Notes under the pieces: generated by a model
Told to the model about the DNA's origin: nothing
Seen by the model: only the letters and a program-made list of their open reading frames with translations
Databases searched by the model: none
Position numbers and translations under genes: made by a program
NCBI GenBank assembly: GCA_020630015.1
Contig: JAHDCF010000005.1
Location: forward strand, 1 to 64,000
Direction: 5' to 3'
DNA from: Planktomarina sp.
Lineage (GTDB): Bacteria; Pseudomonadota; Alphaproteobacteria; Rhodobacterales; Rhodobacteraceae
Length of the DNA: 64,000 nucleotides
Shown here: piece by piece, positions 32,211 to 43,548 of the stretch
Position numbering within the stretch: the first letter of the stretch is position 1
Layout: each line of letters begins with the position of its first letter

Positions 32211-34229
32211 TTATCCCAACAATTGGGTGGCAAGGCGTTCCACGGCGTCGGCCGTGATACCGAACTCTTGGTACAGACGTTCTGCGGGGGCCGAGGCCCC
32301 GAATCCTGTCATGCCCACGAACCCTGCTTTCGCTTCGCGGCCGCGTTCCCCCAGCAACCATTGGTCCCATCCTTGACGCACCGCAGCTTCGATGCCGATG
32401 CGAACAGGCCCGCTTGGAAGAACCTTTTTGCGATATGCTTCCGGCTGTTGGGCAAAGAGTTCCATACACGGCATTGAGACAACCCGGGTTCCGATCCCTT
32501 TGGCCTGCAACGCATCGCGTGCCGCCATGGCGATGGAAACTTCGGTGCCGGTGGCCATCAAGATCACCTGGCGCTTGCCCTCACTTTCGGCCAAGACATA
32601 GGCCCCTTGGGCCGTCAGGTTGGCACTTTTGTAAGATGTGCGCACCGCAGGAACCGACTGACGTGACAGGGCCATGACAGACGGCGTGTTTGTTTGGGCA
32701 AAGGCGATTTCCCAAGCTTCGGCGGTTTCTGTCGCATCAGCGGGACGGAAAACCAATGTATTGGGCGTTGCCCGGTTTAAGGCCAGATGTTCCACCGGTT
32801 GGTGGGTTGGGCCATCTTCGCCCAAACCGATGGAATCGTGGGTCATCACATAGACCACTGGAACACCCATCAACGCAGACAAACGCATGGATCCGCGTGC
32901 ATAATCAGTAAAACACATAAACGTGCCGCCATAAGGCTTGATCCCGCCATGCAAGGCCATCCCGTTCATCGCGGCGGCCATACCGTGTTCACGGATGCCA
33001 TAGTGGACATATCGGCCTTTGCGATTTTCGGGATCAAACACCGTCATATCCGTTGATTTTGTGTTGTTTGATCCAGTCAAATCCGCAGATCCACCCACCG
33101 TGTGCAACAAGATGTCATTTGTCACATTCAAGGCGGCCTCAGATGCCTTGCGGGTTGCCATTTTGGGCTGGCTTTCGGCCATTTCGCGCTTGTGGCGGCG
33201 AATGGCGTTTGTCAGTTTGGTTGGCAATTCTTGGGCATGGGCGGCTGCGAATTTGCGTTGTTTGCCAGAAGACGCTTTTGCCAAGCGATCTTCCCATGCA
33301 ACACGTTCACCGGCACCGCGCGAACCAATGTCTTTCCACGCTTGGGCAACATCAGCTGGAATTTCAAACGCGCCATATTCCCAACCATAGGCATCTTTGG
33401 CGGCCTTCAGTTGATCTGCGTCGGTCAGGGCGCCGTGGCCCTTGGATGTGTCTTGGGCCGCATGTCCCAGTGCAATGTGGGTTTTACATGCGATCATGGA
33501 TGGTTTGCCAGCTGATTTGGCCGCTGTAATGGCCGCATCAATTGCCTCTGGATCATGGCCATCGATGGCCTGTACATGCCAACCGGATGCCTTAAACCGT
33601 TGAACTTGATCGGTTTTGTCAGACAATTCCACGGTTCCGTCGATGGTGATGTTGTTGTCATCCCAAAGAACGATCAGCTTTGACAATTCTTGACGCCCGG
33701 CCAGGGCGATGGCCTCTTGGCTGACACCTTCCATCAGGCAACCATCCCCAGCAATCACATAAGTATAGTGATCTTGCAGGGCTTTGCCGTGGGTGGAGCG
33801 GGCCATTTCTTCGGCCATCGCAAAGCCAACCGAATTGGCGATACCTTGCCCCAACGGGCCGGTGGTTGTTTCAATCCCTTTGGCATGCCCATATTCCGGA
33901 TGGCCTGCGGTGATCGCACCCCATTGGCGGAAGTTTTTGATCTGGTCCAAGGTCATGTCTTCATACCCGGTCAGATGCAAAAGCGCATAAAGCAGCATGG
34001 AGCCGTGACCCGCAGATAAGATAAAGCGATCACGATCAGCCCAATCCGGTGCGCTTGCATCGAATTTCAGGTGCTTTTCAAACAGGACAGTGGCAACATC
34101 AGCCATCCCCATGGCCATGCCAGAATGGCCAGAATTGGCGGCGGCAACCGCATCCAGTGCCAAAGCACGAATTGCAGCAGCTTTGCGCCAGTGATCGGGG
34201 TTGCGGGCGGCAAGTTCTTTCAGGTCCAC
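32211..34229 (-). CDS. tkt: Transketolase
   Basis: [49 protein letters not shown]. Confidence 0.97.
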   Translation of the reverse strand: MDLKELAARNPDHWRKAAAIRALALDAVAAANSGHSGMAMGMADVATVLFEKHLKFDASAPDWADRDRFILSAGHGSMLLYALLHLTGYEDMTLDQIKNFRQWGAITAGHPEYGHAKGIETTTGPLGQGIANSVGFAMAEEMARSTHGKALQDHYTYVIAGDGCLMEGVSQEAIALAGRQELSKLIVLWDDNNITIDGTVELSDKTDQVQRFKASGWHVQAIDGHDPEAIDAAITAAKSAGKPSMIACKTHIALGHAAQDTSKGHGALTDADQLKAAKDAYGWEYGAFEIPADVAQAWKDIGSRGAGERVAWEDRLAKASSGKQRKFAAAHAQELPTKLTNAIRRHKREMAESQPKMATRKASEAALNVTNDILLHTVGGSADLTGSNNTKSTDMTVFDPENRKGRYVHYGIREHGMAAAMNGMALHGGIKPYGGTFMCFTDYARGSMRLSALMGVPVVYVMTHDSIGLGEDGPTHQPVEHLALNRATPNTLVFRPADATETAEAWEIAFAQTNTPSVMALSRQSVPAVRTSYKSANLTAQGAYVLAESEGKRQVILMATGTEVSIAMAARDALQAKGIGTRVVSMPCMELFAQQPEAYRKKVLPSGPVRIGIEAAVRQGWDQWLLGERGREAKAGFVGMTGFGASAPAERLYQEFGITADAVERLATQLLG

Positions 34230-34407
34230 GGCGGTGATTTCCTTGGTGAAAATTGGTCAGATGCGCCTTCCTAGCAAGACCGTGGGGAAGTTCAAGCAAA
34301 CACAGCCTTGGACGTGCGACCTTTCATCGCCTAATCTATCGATTATTCGGGAACGAATCGCCTGATCACAATGGGTTGGGTGCCAAAGTTAAGAGAGTAG
34401 GGTGGGT

Positions 34408-34848
34408 ATGACTGATTTGCCGATGATCGAAAATCGCTTGGATTTGGCGTTAAACCAAATCGAGGCCCTGTTGGTATCGCGCGATACAGCTGGCTCTGAT
34501 GCGCAACTGGCCGATGTGCGCCACCAATTGATGCAATCCCAGGCGCAGGTCACCCAGCAAAGCACGCAGATTGATGACCTGACCAAGGCCAACCGGGATG
34601 CCGCCCAAGAATTGGAACAATTACGCACCAGTGTGATGGCCCTTGAAAAGGGGATGGAACAGATGCGCCAATCCAATGCGGATTTGCAGACCGCATTGGA
34701 TCAAGCGGCCGCAGGGCAAACTGGGGCTGATGAAACCTTGAAATCCCAAGTCAAAGCGATGCAGGCAGATCGCATCGCAGAACAAGCAGAGATTGCCGCC
34801 CTTCTGGTGGCGCTTGGCCCATTGGTGGAGGGTTCGAAAGATGCCTGA
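34408..34848 (+). CDS. Coiled-coil protein encoded immediately upstream of zapA
   Basis: Heptad-rich sequence (LRTSVMALEKGMEQMRQSNADLQTALDQ); overlaps zapA start. Confidence 0.7.
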   Translation: MTDLPMIENRLDLALNQIEALLVSRDTAGSDAQLADVRHQLMQSQAQVTQQSTQIDDLTKANRDAAQELEQLRTSVMALEKGMEQMRQSNADLQTALDQAAAGQTGADETLKSQVKAMQADRIAEQAEIAALLVALGPLVEGSKDA

Positions 34849-35176
34849 GATTACTGTAAATATCGGCGGTCGCCCGTTCAAAGTAGCCTGTCAGCCCGGC
34901 GAAGAGGCATTCTTGCATTCCGCAGCAGATATGCTGAACGAAGAGGCCAATCATTTGATGGATCAGATCGGCCAATTGCCCGAGGCACGGATGTTGTTGA
35001 TGGCGGGCTTGTTGTTGGCCGATAAAACCGCCGGTCTGCAAGATCAGCTGCGCGCGGCACAGGCCGAAGTGGCGGATTTAAAGCAGGGGGCTGCGGCACC
35101 CGCAGCTGTGGATTTGACCCGTCTTGATGCGATCACAAAACGGGCCGAGACCATGGCAAGCGCAGGCAAAGACTAG
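34841..35176 (+). CDS. zapA: Cell division protein ZapA
   Basis: MPEITVNIGGRPFKVACQPGEEAFLHSAADMLNEEA. Confidence 0.9.
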   Translation: MPEITVNIGGRPFKVACQPGEEAFLHSAADMLNEEANHLMDQIGQLPEARMLLMAGLLLADKTAGLQDQLRAAQAEVADLKQGAAAPAAVDLTRLDAITKRAETMASAGKD

Positions 35177-35179
35177 GTC

Positions 35180-35539
35180 TTAGCCGTTCGCTTCGCGGAT
35201 TTTATCTGCGGCGTCTTTGTCAAAGGCCACTTCATTTTCAACCAGCAAGGTGTCCAATTCGCCTGACAATGTCATGTCGCGAACGATATCGCAGCCACCG
35301 ATGAATTCGCCTTTGACATAAAGTTGTGGAATTGTGGGCCAATCTGAGAAATCTTTGATCCCTTGGCGCACGGCATCATCTGCCAAAACATTCACGTCTT
35401 GGTAATCAACACCCATATAATTCAAGATGCCAGCAACCTGACTTGAAAAGCCACACTGCGGCATTTCTTTGCTGCCTTTCATGAATAAGACAACATCATT
35501 GTTCCCCACTGTTTCTTTGATTTGCTCTTCTGCAGACAT
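35180..35539 (-). CDS. grxD: Monothiol glutaredoxin, Grx4 family
   Basis: [22 protein letters not shown] (CGFS motif). Confidence 0.95.
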   Translation of the reverse strand: MSAEEQIKETVGNNDVVLFMKGSKEMPQCGFSSQVAGILNYMGVDYQDVNVLADDAVRQGIKDFSDWPTIPQLYVKGEFIGGCDIVRDMTLSGELDTLLVENEVAFDKDAADKIREANG

Positions 35540-35577
35540 GGTAATATCCTTATACATCAGTGGCTTGCGCCACGGTT

Positions 35578-35814
35578 TTAATCTGGCGCGCCTGTTGTCA
35601 GGGCAAGGGCATGAAGATCGCCATTCGCCCCATCCATGCGTCCCTTCATGGCGGCATAAACGGCGCGGTGTTGGGCCACACGGGACTTTCCGCGGAAACT
35701 TTCATCAATCACGCGCGCGCCCATGTGCACGCCATCATCGCCCGTTACAGAAATATCTGCGTTGGGAAAGCTTTCTCTGAGAAGCGTTTCAATTTCGGTG
35801 GCGGACATGGCCAT
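35578..35814 (-). CDS. BolA family protein
   Basis: [48 protein letters not shown]. Confidence 0.93.
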   Translation of the reverse strand: MAMSATEIETLLRESFPNADISVTGDDGVHMGARVIDESFRGKSRVAQHRAVYAAMKGRMDGANGDLHALALTTGAPD

Positions 35815-35874
35815 GGGAAACCTCTTTCGTCGTTCATGGTATAGGTAATCACGGCACGCGAGTGTCGCAAGTTT

Positions 35875-38040
35875 TCAGGTGACTGTTTCTTCAAATGCCG
35901 TTTCAAACACAAGTTTTAGATCGGCCATGGGGGCAGAGGCGCCACCAAAGCTGATGTCTGTGCCCGTAAATTGCCCGATGGTTTCGATGGCAACATCCGC
36001 TTTGTGCGCCGCACTCATCAACGCTTCGGCGGCGTCAAAGCTACAGGCAATCAAATATCTGCCCTGATCTTCCCCAAAGAGCGTGGCTGTATCATCACTG
36101 TCCAATGACAAGCCAACGTCACCTGCCACGGCCATTTCGAACGCCGCCATTGCGATGCCGCCGTCCGATACATCCGTACAAGATTTGATCCACGCCGCAT
36201 TGTCGCGAATGAAGTCACCGTTTTTGCGTTCCTCGGCCAGATCAACGTGGGGGGCGGGCCCGTCGGCGCGGTTGAACACTTCATGCAAAAGGGCCGATTG
36301 CCCCAAATGACCGTCAAAGGCACCCACGCACAACAACACGTGCCCGTCGCGTGCAACATCCCCGATCATTTGATCCGGTGTCGGGATCAATCCCACCGCG
36401 CCAATGGTTGGGGTGGGCAAAATCGCGGATCCATCTGTTTCATTATAAAGGGATACGTTGCCCGAAACGATTGGCATATCCAATTCCGATACGGCCTCGG
36501 CGATGCCCTTGATGGCCATAACGAACTGCCCCATGATTTCAGGCTTTTCGGGGTTGCCGAAGTTCATATTGTCCGTTGTGGCAAGGGGTTTGGCACCCAC
36601 GGCGGTTAAGTTGCGATAGGCCTCTGCCACCGCTTGCTTTCCGCCTTCAAAGGCATTTGCAGCCACATATCGGGGGGTGACATCTGATGTAAAGGCAAGC
36701 GCCTTTTGCGTGCCGTGTACCCGCACAATCCCGGCACCCGCACCCGGAATGCGCAGGGTATCGGCCATGACCTGGCTGTCATATTGTTCATAAACCCACT
36801 GCTTGGCGGCATAATTTGGGCTGCCCAACAGGGCGCGAAGGCCGTCGATGGGATCAATTTGTACAACATCTTCCAATTCTGGCGCCGGATCAGGTTCGAC
36901 CCATGGGCGATCGTATTCGGGGGCTGATCCTGACAAGGTTGCCAATGGCAGATCGGCAACGATTTGCCCTTTGTGTTCAATCAAAAAGCGATCTTCAGCA
37001 ATGGTTTTGCCGACAATCGCAAAATCCAAATCCCATTTTTCAAACACCGCACGGGCCGCATCTTCCAGATCTGGTTTCAAAACCATCAGCATGCGTTCTT
37101 GGCTTTCCGACAGCATCATTTCATAGGCCGTCATATTGTCTTCGCGTTGGGGCACATCATCCAAGATCAGGTGCACACCAAGACCACCTTTGTCGCCCAT
37201 TTCCACCGCAGAACACGTTAACCCAGCGGCGCCCATATCCTGAATGGAAATCACCGCACCGGTTTTCATCAGTTCCAGCGTCGCCTCCATCAGGCGTTTT
37301 TCGGTGAAAGGATCGCCCACCTGAACCGTTGGGCGCTTTTCTTCGATGGTTTCGTCGAATTCCGCGCTGGCCATTGTGGCGCCGCCCACGCCATCGCGTC
37401 CCGTTTTGGCCCCCAAATAAACCACGGGCATGCCCACGCCCGATGCGGCGGAATAAAAGATTTTATCTGCATCCGCCAAACCGGCGGCAAAGGCGTTTAC
37501 CAAACAATTGCCGTTATAGGCCGGATGAAACCGAACTTCACCCCCAACGGTGGGCACGCCAAAGCAGTTCCCGTATCCACCCACGCCCGCAACCACGCCG
37601 TGCACCAAGGATTTGGTTTTGGGGTGATCTGGGCTGCCAAAGCTGAGAGAGTTCATCGCCGCAATCGGGCGGGCGCCCATCGTAAAGACATCGCGCAAAA
37701 TGCCCCCAACACCGGTTGCTGCGCCTTGATACGGCTCAATGTAGCTGGGGTGGTTGTGGCTTTCCATTTTGAAAATCACGGCCTGGCCATCGCCGATATC
37801 AACGACACCGGCATTTTCACCCGGGCCGCAAATCACCTGTGGCCCTTCGGTTGGCAAGGTGCGCAACCATTTTTTGGATGATTTGTAAGAGCAATGTTCG
37901 TTCCACATCGCAGAAAAAATACCCAGTTCGGTGAACGAGGGCGTGCGGCCGATGATGTCTAAAATACGATCATATTCATCTGGCTTCAGGCCGTGGGCTT
38001 CGATCAAGTCCGGCGTGATCTTTGGTTCTGTCACAGTCAT
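35875..38040 (-). CDS. purL: Phosphoribosylformylglycinamidine synthase subunit II
   Basis: [46 protein letters not shown]. Confidence 0.97.
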   Translation of the reverse strand: MTVTEPKITPDLIEAHGLKPDEYDRILDIIGRTPSFTELGIFSAMWNEHCSYKSSKKWLRTLPTEGPQVICGPGENAGVVDIGDGQAVIFKMESHNHPSYIEPYQGAATGVGGILRDVFTMGARPIAAMNSLSFGSPDHPKTKSLVHGVVAGVGGYGNCFGVPTVGGEVRFHPAYNGNCLVNAFAAGLADADKIFYSAASGVGMPVVYLGAKTGRDGVGGATMASAEFDETIEEKRPTVQVGDPFTEKRLMEATLELMKTGAVISIQDMGAAGLTCSAVEMGDKGGLGVHLILDDVPQREDNMTAYEMMLSESQERMLMVLKPDLEDAARAVFEKWDLDFAIVGKTIAEDRFLIEHKGQIVADLPLATLSGSAPEYDRPWVEPDPAPELEDVVQIDPIDGLRALLGSPNYAAKQWVYEQYDSQVMADTLRIPGAGAGIVRVHGTQKALAFTSDVTPRYVAANAFEGGKQAVAEAYRNLTAVGAKPLATTDNMNFGNPEKPEIMGQFVMAIKGIAEAVSELDMPIVSGNVSLYNETDGSAILPTPTIGAVGLIPTPDQMIGDVARDGHVLLCVGAFDGHLGQSALLHEVFNRADGPAPHVDLAEERKNGDFIRDNAAWIKSCTDVSDGGIAMAAFEMAVAGDVGLSLDSDDTATLFGEDQGRYLIACSFDAAEALMSAAHKADVAIETIGQFTGTDISFGGASAPMADLKLVFETAFEETVT

Positions 38041-38098
38041 CCCCTTTGGTTGGGGTTCTGTTACAATCAAATTCCAGAAGGTTCAAAGGTGATTAGAC

Positions 38099-38126
38099 AA
38101 AAAAAGAGCCGGGCACGCGGCCCGGC
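38099..38126 (-). terminator. Rho-independent terminator (minus strand) downstream of LysR gene
   Basis: Minus strand GCCGGGC-cgcgt-GCCCGGC then CT and a T7 tract. Confidence 0.75.
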
Positions 38127-38274
38127 CTAAGTCCAACAGGGAGGTATGAAAGCTGAACTTGCGTCCGTCGCTTCCATGAAGGTCAGATAGGTCCCGCGTG
38201 CCAATCCGGCAAGGGGGCGGGGTATGTGTTTTGGGAATGCCCGACATGCACCGGATGCATGGCTTCCGTTCGGA

Positions 38275-39183
38275 TCAGTTTGCCAAGGCTTGTTCGCGTT
38301 CCAACTTGCGACGTGCGATGATTTCGTCTTGCACAAAATCGCGGAAGGCCGCGATGCGTTTGGATTGACGCAATTCTTCGGGGTAGGCCAAGAAAACCGG
38401 CACCTCTGCGGAATCGATTTCAGGCAAAACGCGCACCAGATCGGGAAAATCATGGGTTACGTAATCGGGCAAAACCCCAATCCCTAGATTGTGGATTACC
38501 CCCTGAAGCACTCCGAAATAGTTGTTCACCGTCAAAAGGGAATCTACATCGTTGGCTAAAATCCGATTGATCAGGGATGCACCGGCGCTGACCTGAGGTG
38601 TATCTGGGTTTTGGCAAATCAACCGATGCCGAGAGATATCTTCCAAGGTTTCTGGTGTGCCGTTTTCCACCAAATATTCAGGCGATGCATAAAGTCGCAT
38701 GCGCACAGACATCAATCGCTTTCGAATAAGATCGGCTTGGCTGGGTTCTTTCATGCGGATGGCAACGTCAGCTTCGCGCATGGGCAGGTCAAGAACACGT
38801 TCTTCCAACCTAAGGTCAACTTTAAGATTGGGATATTTTTCATAAAGGTGGGGCAGGCGCGGGGCCAGCCACAGGGTTCCAAAACCCGTTGTTGTGGTGA
38901 CACGAAGTTGGCCGAACACCTCTTCTTCGCTGTCGCGAATGCGCGCGGCAGCGGCATCAAGACGTTTGGTCATGGACCGGGTTGCGTCAAACAGGTGTTC
39001 GCCTTGTTCGGTTAAGATAAGACCGCGAGCGTGGCGGTGAAACAGGGTAACGCCAAGGCTTTCTTCCAAGGCGCGCACCTGACGCGACACCGCCGATTGT
39101 GACAAATGCAATGTTTCCCCCGCATGGGTCAGGGACCCCGCATCGGCCACCGCATGAAAAATTCTAAGTTTGTCCCAATCCAT
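38275..39183 (-). CDS. LysR family transcriptional regulator
   Basis: MDWDKLRIFHAVADAGSLTHAGETLHLSQSAVSRQVRALEESLGVTLF. Confidence 0.92.
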   Translation of the reverse strand: MDWDKLRIFHAVADAGSLTHAGETLHLSQSAVSRQVRALEESLGVTLFHRHARGLILTEQGEHLFDATRSMTKRLDAAAARIRDSEEEVFGQLRVTTTTGFGTLWLAPRLPHLYEKYPNLKVDLRLEERVLDLPMREADVAIRMKEPSQADLIRKRLMSVRMRLYASPEYLVENGTPETLEDISRHRLICQNPDTPQVSAGASLINRILANDVDSLLTVNNYFGVLQGVIHNLGIGVLPDYVTHDFPDLVRVLPEIDSAEVPVFLAYPEELRQSKRIAAFRDFVQDEIIARRKLEREQALAN

Positions 39184-39298
39184 GATGGCCCCTATCTCTT
39201 AGGTTGCACCATAACACGAAGAACTTTGCCGCGTCATAATGTTTTTCTTGATAGGTCAGCATTTGTGACCTAAAGTTGGAAAAGATAAGGGGGAAACC

Positions 39299-42200
39299 AT
39301 GTCGCACCACGTCATTTCGCTCGCTGATCGGACGGATCTTTCCGTTGAAACGGTTTTGTTGAACGGCACACAGGCTTTGGTGCGATTGATGTTGATGCAA
39401 TCGGCGCGGGATCGAAAGGCGGGTCTTAAAACAGCCGGACTTGTCACGGGATATCGCGGATCGCCCCTTGGTGCCGTTGATTTTCAAATGCAACGTGCGA
39501 AAAATGTTTTGGACAGTGCAAAAATTGAATTCCAACCCACCCTGAACGAGGATTTGGCGGCAACCGCCCTTTGGGGCAGTCAGCAAGCAGAGCTGCGCGG
39601 TGAAGGCAAATTCGATGGGGTTTTTGGCCTTTGGTATGGCAAGGGGCCGGGGGTTGATCGCACCGGCGATGTGTTTCGACATGTGAATTTCGCTGGGACA
39701 TCGCCCCATGGCGGTGTTTTGGCCGCCCTCGGGGATGATCATACCGGCGAAAGTTCAACCACCCTGCATCAATCTGAATTTACGATGATGGACAGTTACA
39801 TGCCTGTGCTGTCACCCGCAGGTGTACAAGAAATCTTGGATCTTGGCTTGGCGGGATACGCTTTGTCACGCTTTGCGGGGGTTTGGGCCGGTTTGAAATG
39901 CATCAAGGATACGATCGAAGCCACATCTGTGGTAAATGGCGATCCCTTCCGTTTGCAATTTGTTCACCCGGAATTTGATATGCCCGACGGGGGGTTAAAC
40001 ATTCGATTGATCGACACGCCGCAAGATCAAGAATACCGAATGGTGCATCATAAACGGCAGGCAATATCTGCTTTTGCCCACGCCAATAAGTTGGATCGCC
40101 GTATGGCTGGGCGGCCCGGCGCGCGGATCGGATTTGTGGCGGCGGGCAAAAACTGGCTTGATCTGACCCATGCGCTGTCATTGCTGGATATCGACGACAC
40201 ACGGGCCGAGGTGTTGGGCCTGACCACCTATAAGATTGCCATGACATGGCCGCTGGAACCCAAGGGTTTTCAAGAATGGGCCGAAGATTTGGATTTGATC
40301 GTTGTGGTCGAAGAAAAGCGCAAAATTATCGAAAGCCAGATCAAGGAAATCCTGTTTAATCGCCGGGGCGACACGCGTGTGATCGGCGGAACGGATTTGG
40401 ATGGTCAGTTGTTGTTTAGGGATGACGCAGATCTGGATCCAGTGACCGTGGCCACCAAATTGGGGCAAATCCTGACGGCCGAGGGGCGGGGGTCAGACCA
40501 GCTTAGCGCGGCCATAAAGCGCCTGCACGACAGCACGCCAGCAATCTCAAACGCGGTTGAGACACGCAGAACCCCGTATTTTTGTTCGGGGTGTCCCCAT
40601 AATACATCCACCAAACTGCCCGAGGGCAGCCGGGCCTATGCCGGAATTGGGTGCCATTACATGGTGCAATGGATGGACCGCGAAACCGTTGGGTTTACCC
40701 AAATGGGTGGCGAGGGGGCGAATTGGATCGGCGAGGCACCGTTTTCAAACCGCGACCATGTGTTTCAAAATCTGGGGGATGGCACATATAACCATTCTGG
40801 TATTCAGGCCATTCGCGCGGCTTTGGCGACTGACACCACCATCACCTACAAAATCTTGTTCAATGATGCCGTGGCCATGACAGGCGGGCAAAGCAATGAT
40901 GGTGATTTGTCTGCCTATCGTGTGTGCGAAGAAATTGCCGGGATGGGCGTCAAAAATATTGCCTTTGTGTATGACGATAAAGAAGATTTTGATTTGGATC
41001 ATCTTCCCAAAGGCACCTTGGTAGACACACGTGAAAATTTGCCAATGGTGCAAGAAAAATTTCAGAAAAACAAAGGTGTATCGGTCATTGTTTATGCCCA
41101 AACCTGTGCGGCCGAAAAACGCCGGCGGCGCAAGCGTGGCAAGTTTCCCGATCCTGATCAACGCGTCTTTATCAATCCCGATGTGTGTGAGGGATGCGGG
41201 GATTGTGGGGTGCAATCGAATTGCGTTTCGATCCTGCCGTTCGAAACACCTTTGGGCCGAAAGCGCCAGATTGACCAATCGTCATGCAACAAAGATTTCA
41301 GTTGTATCAAGGGGTTTTGCCCGTCCTTTGTCACGGTGCATGGCGGGGTGCCGCGTAAAAACACGGCGATGAATTTGGAAATTCCTGATCTGCCTGATCC
41401 GAGATTGCCTGCCATCGAAGGCACCCATAATGTGTTGCTGACCGGTGTTGGCGGGACAGGCGTGGTGACCATCGGTGCGATATTGTCCATGGCCGCGCAT
41501 TTGGATGGCAAAGGGGCCGCCATGTTGGAAATGGCTGGAATGGCCCAAAAGGGCGGCGCGGTATTAATCCATTGCCGCTTTGCCAACACGCCAGATGATA
41601 TTTCTGCCATTCGTGTGGCAGATGGCGAATGTAATACGTTGATTGGCGGAGATTTGGTTGTCAGCTGCCACGCAGAAACCAAGCGTTTGTACCGCAGCGG
41701 GCAAACCAAGGCTGTGGTCAACAGTTTCGAAATGATCACGGGGGCGTTTACCAAAGATCGCCTGTTTCAAATTCCGGGCCAAGATTTGATGTCTGGATTA
41801 CAGGATCAGTTGAAAGGGGATGTTCAGTTTTTGAACGCTACGAAATTGGCTGAAAACACCCTGGGCGACAGTGTTTATGCAAATATGATTTTGGTGGGGG
41901 CGGCTTTTCAGGCCGGTCAATTGCCGCTTTCTGAAACGGGCATTTTGGATGCGATTTCCCTGAATGGGGCGAAGGTATCTGAAAACCAACGGGCCTTTCA
42001 ATTGGGCCGGTATTTCCAATCCAGCCCGCAAGGCGTTGACGCGGTCATGGCCTCAGCTGCACCAGACATGCCAACCACCGAACAGGCGATCACGGCGCAA
42101 TTAAAGGCATATGGCTCAGGTCGGTTGAAAAGATTTTCCAAGAAAATGGCGGCTTTTGAAGGGCATCCCTTACGCGATGTGATTGCCAGGAATTATGCCA

Positions 42201-42685
42201 AGATTCTGTGTTATAAGGATGAATACGAAGTGGCGCGGATGTTGGGGAACACCCGGAAAATGGTGGAAGATCAATTTGAAGGGACCCAGAAAATTGAATT
42301 CCATCTTGCCCCCCCTTTGATGTCACGCATGGGCCCAGATGGGCGACCAAAGAAAAAGAGGTACGGCCGGATGTTTGAACGTCTTGCCCCCGTATTGGCC
42401 AAAATGCGGTTCTTGCGCGCCACGCCCTTTGATGTGTTTGGATACACCAAGGAACGCCGCGCAGAGAGGGCATTGATCCCAATCTTTGAAAAAGACATGC
42501 AACATATTTTGGATCAATATTCCCCAGAACAGCATGTTTTGTGGGCCGAGCTTGCCAATATCCCGGATGGCATCCGTGGATTTGGCCCGGTGAAAGAACA
42601 AGCGATCCAAGAAGCAGACGAAAAACGCAAACTTCTTTTGGGCGACATAGAGGTGGCCAGATCCCAAGTCTTAGCCGCACAATAA
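39299..42685 (+). CDS. Fused indolepyruvate ferredoxin oxidoreductase family protein (IorA-IorB type)
   Basis: 1128 aa; TPP domain, ferredoxin-type Cys cluster INPDVCEGCGDCGVQSNC, C-terminal gamma-like domain GVGGTGVVTIGAILSMAAH. Confidence 0.92.
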   Translation: MSHHVISLADRTDLSVETVLLNGTQALVRLMLMQSARDRKAGLKTAGLVTGYRGSPLGAVDFQMQRAKNVLDSAKIEFQPTLNEDLAATALWGSQQAELRGEGKFDGVFGLWYGKGPGVDRTGDVFRHVNFAGTSPHGGVLAALGDDHTGESSTTLHQSEFTMMDSYMPVLSPAGVQEILDLGLAGYALSRFAGVWAGLKCIKDTIEATSVVNGDPFRLQFVHPEFDMPDGGLNIRLIDTPQDQEYRMVHHKRQAISAFAHANKLDRRMAGRPGARIGFVAAGKNWLDLTHALSLLDIDDTRAEVLGLTTYKIAMTWPLEPKGFQEWAEDLDLIVVVEEKRKIIESQIKEILFNRRGDTRVIGGTDLDGQLLFRDDADLDPVTVATKLGQILTAEGRGSDQLSAAIKRLHDSTPAISNAVETRRTPYFCSGCPHNTSTKLPEGSRAYAGIGCHYMVQWMDRETVGFTQMGGEGANWIGEAPFSNRDHVFQNLGDGTYNHSGIQAIRAALATDTTITYKILFNDAVAMTGGQSNDGDLSAYRVCEEIAGMGVKNIAFVYDDKEDFDLDHLPKGTLVDTRENLPMVQEKFQKNKGVSVIVYAQTCAAEKRRRRKRGKFPDPDQRVFINPDVCEGCGDCGVQSNCVSILPFETPLGRKRQIDQSSCNKDFSCIKGFCPSFVTVHGGVPRKNTAMNLEIPDLPDPRLPAIEGTHNVLLTGVGGTGVVTIGAILSMAAHLDGKGAAMLEMAGMAQKGGAVLIHCRFANTPDDISAIRVADGECNTLIGGDLVVSCHAETKRLYRSGQTKAVVNSFEMITGAFTKDRLFQIPGQDLMSGLQDQLKGDVQFLNATKLAENTLGDSVYANMILVGAAFQAGQLPLSETGILDAISLNGAKVSENQRAFQLGRYFQSSPQGVDAVMASAAPDMPTTEQAITAQLKAYGSGRLKRFSKKMAAFEGHPLRDVIARNYAKILCYKDEYEVARMLGNTRKMVEDQFEGTQKIEFHLAPPLMSRMGPDGRPKKKRYGRMFERLAPVLAKMRFLRATPFDVFGYTKERRAERALIPIFEKDMQHILDQYSPEQHVLWAELANIPDGIRGFGPVKEQAIQEADEKRKLLLGDIEVARSQVLAAQ

Positions 42686-42777
42686 TCCCACCCACGGCCA
42701 GCTATGCGGCAACAGAGGCAGGCGCATGTGCCAAGGCTATTATATCGGGTTTTGAACGTGTCTTTGGACGCGCGCAG

Positions 42778-43545
42778 GTGCTGCAGCGTGCCCAACATTT
42801 TGATGCTGGGTCTTATCCCACAAGCGATGTTTGGGCGCGCCTGTTTGGGCAATTCGGGCTGAGGCTTACGGTGCCCAAAGGGCAAGTGGCAAATATCCCC
42901 ACATCGGGCCCTGTTGTTTTGGTTGCCAACCATCCCTTTGGAATTTTGGACGGCTTGTCGCTTGGTTATCTTTTATCACAGGTTCGACCAGATTTTCAGA
43001 TCATCTCGCACAATGTTTTTCAGGCATTGCCGTCGATTTCACCATATATTTTGCCCATTGATTTTGCAGGGGATCGCGCTGCAGCTGTGCAAAATTTGGC
43101 TGCGCGCCGTGCGGCGGTTCACCACCTGAAGGGTGGCGGCGCCTTAGGCGTGTTTCCCGGGGGAACGGTTTCCACGGGGCGTCGAGTTTGGGATCGGCCC
43201 ACCGATCCGGCGTGGCGCACGGGCACGGCAAAAATCCTGCTGCAAAGCCGCGCCACTGTGGTGCCGGTGTTCTTTTCAGGGCGAAATTCGATTGGGTTTC
43301 AAATCGCGTCGCACATTCATTCGAACCTGCGGTTGGGATTGTTGATTTCGGAATTCAAGCGGCGGATGGATGGCCCCGTGGGCCTGACGATTGGTCGGCC
43401 GATCCCCCCAATGGTTTGGTCAAAATATGAAAAGAAACCCGTTAGGTTGATGGCATTCCTGCGCGAACAGACATACAACCTGTCGCAAGACAAAAAATGG
43501 CCCCATCGGTTGGGGTATGACTTTGATAAACCATATCGGACGTGA
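42778..43545 (+). CDS. Lysophospholipid acyltransferase family protein; start uncertain (GTG 42778 or ATG 42541 overlapping upstream gene)
   Basis: VLVANHPFGILDGLSLGYLL (NHPFGILD acyltransferase-like motif), GALGVFPGGTVS. Confidence 0.8.
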   Translation: MLQRAQHFDAGSYPTSDVWARLFGQFGLRLTVPKGQVANIPTSGPVVLVANHPFGILDGLSLGYLLSQVRPDFQIISHNVFQALPSISPYILPIDFAGDRAAAVQNLAARRAAVHHLKGGGALGVFPGGTVSTGRRVWDRPTDPAWRTGTAKILLQSRATVVPVFFSGRNSIGFQIASHIHSNLRLGLLISEFKRRMDGPVGLTIGRPIPPMVWSKYEKKPVRLMAFLREQTYNLSQDKKWPHRLGYDFDKPYRT

Positions 43546-43548
43546 ACC

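Noticed and set aside
35177-35180. 6S RNA (ssrS) expected downstream of zapA
   Set aside because: Only 3 nt separate zapA and the convergent glutaredoxin gene; there is no room for 6S RNA here.
42090-42695. 201-aa ORF antisense to the ferredoxin oxidoreductase C-terminus
   Set aside because: No domain signature; opposite strand is clearly coding.
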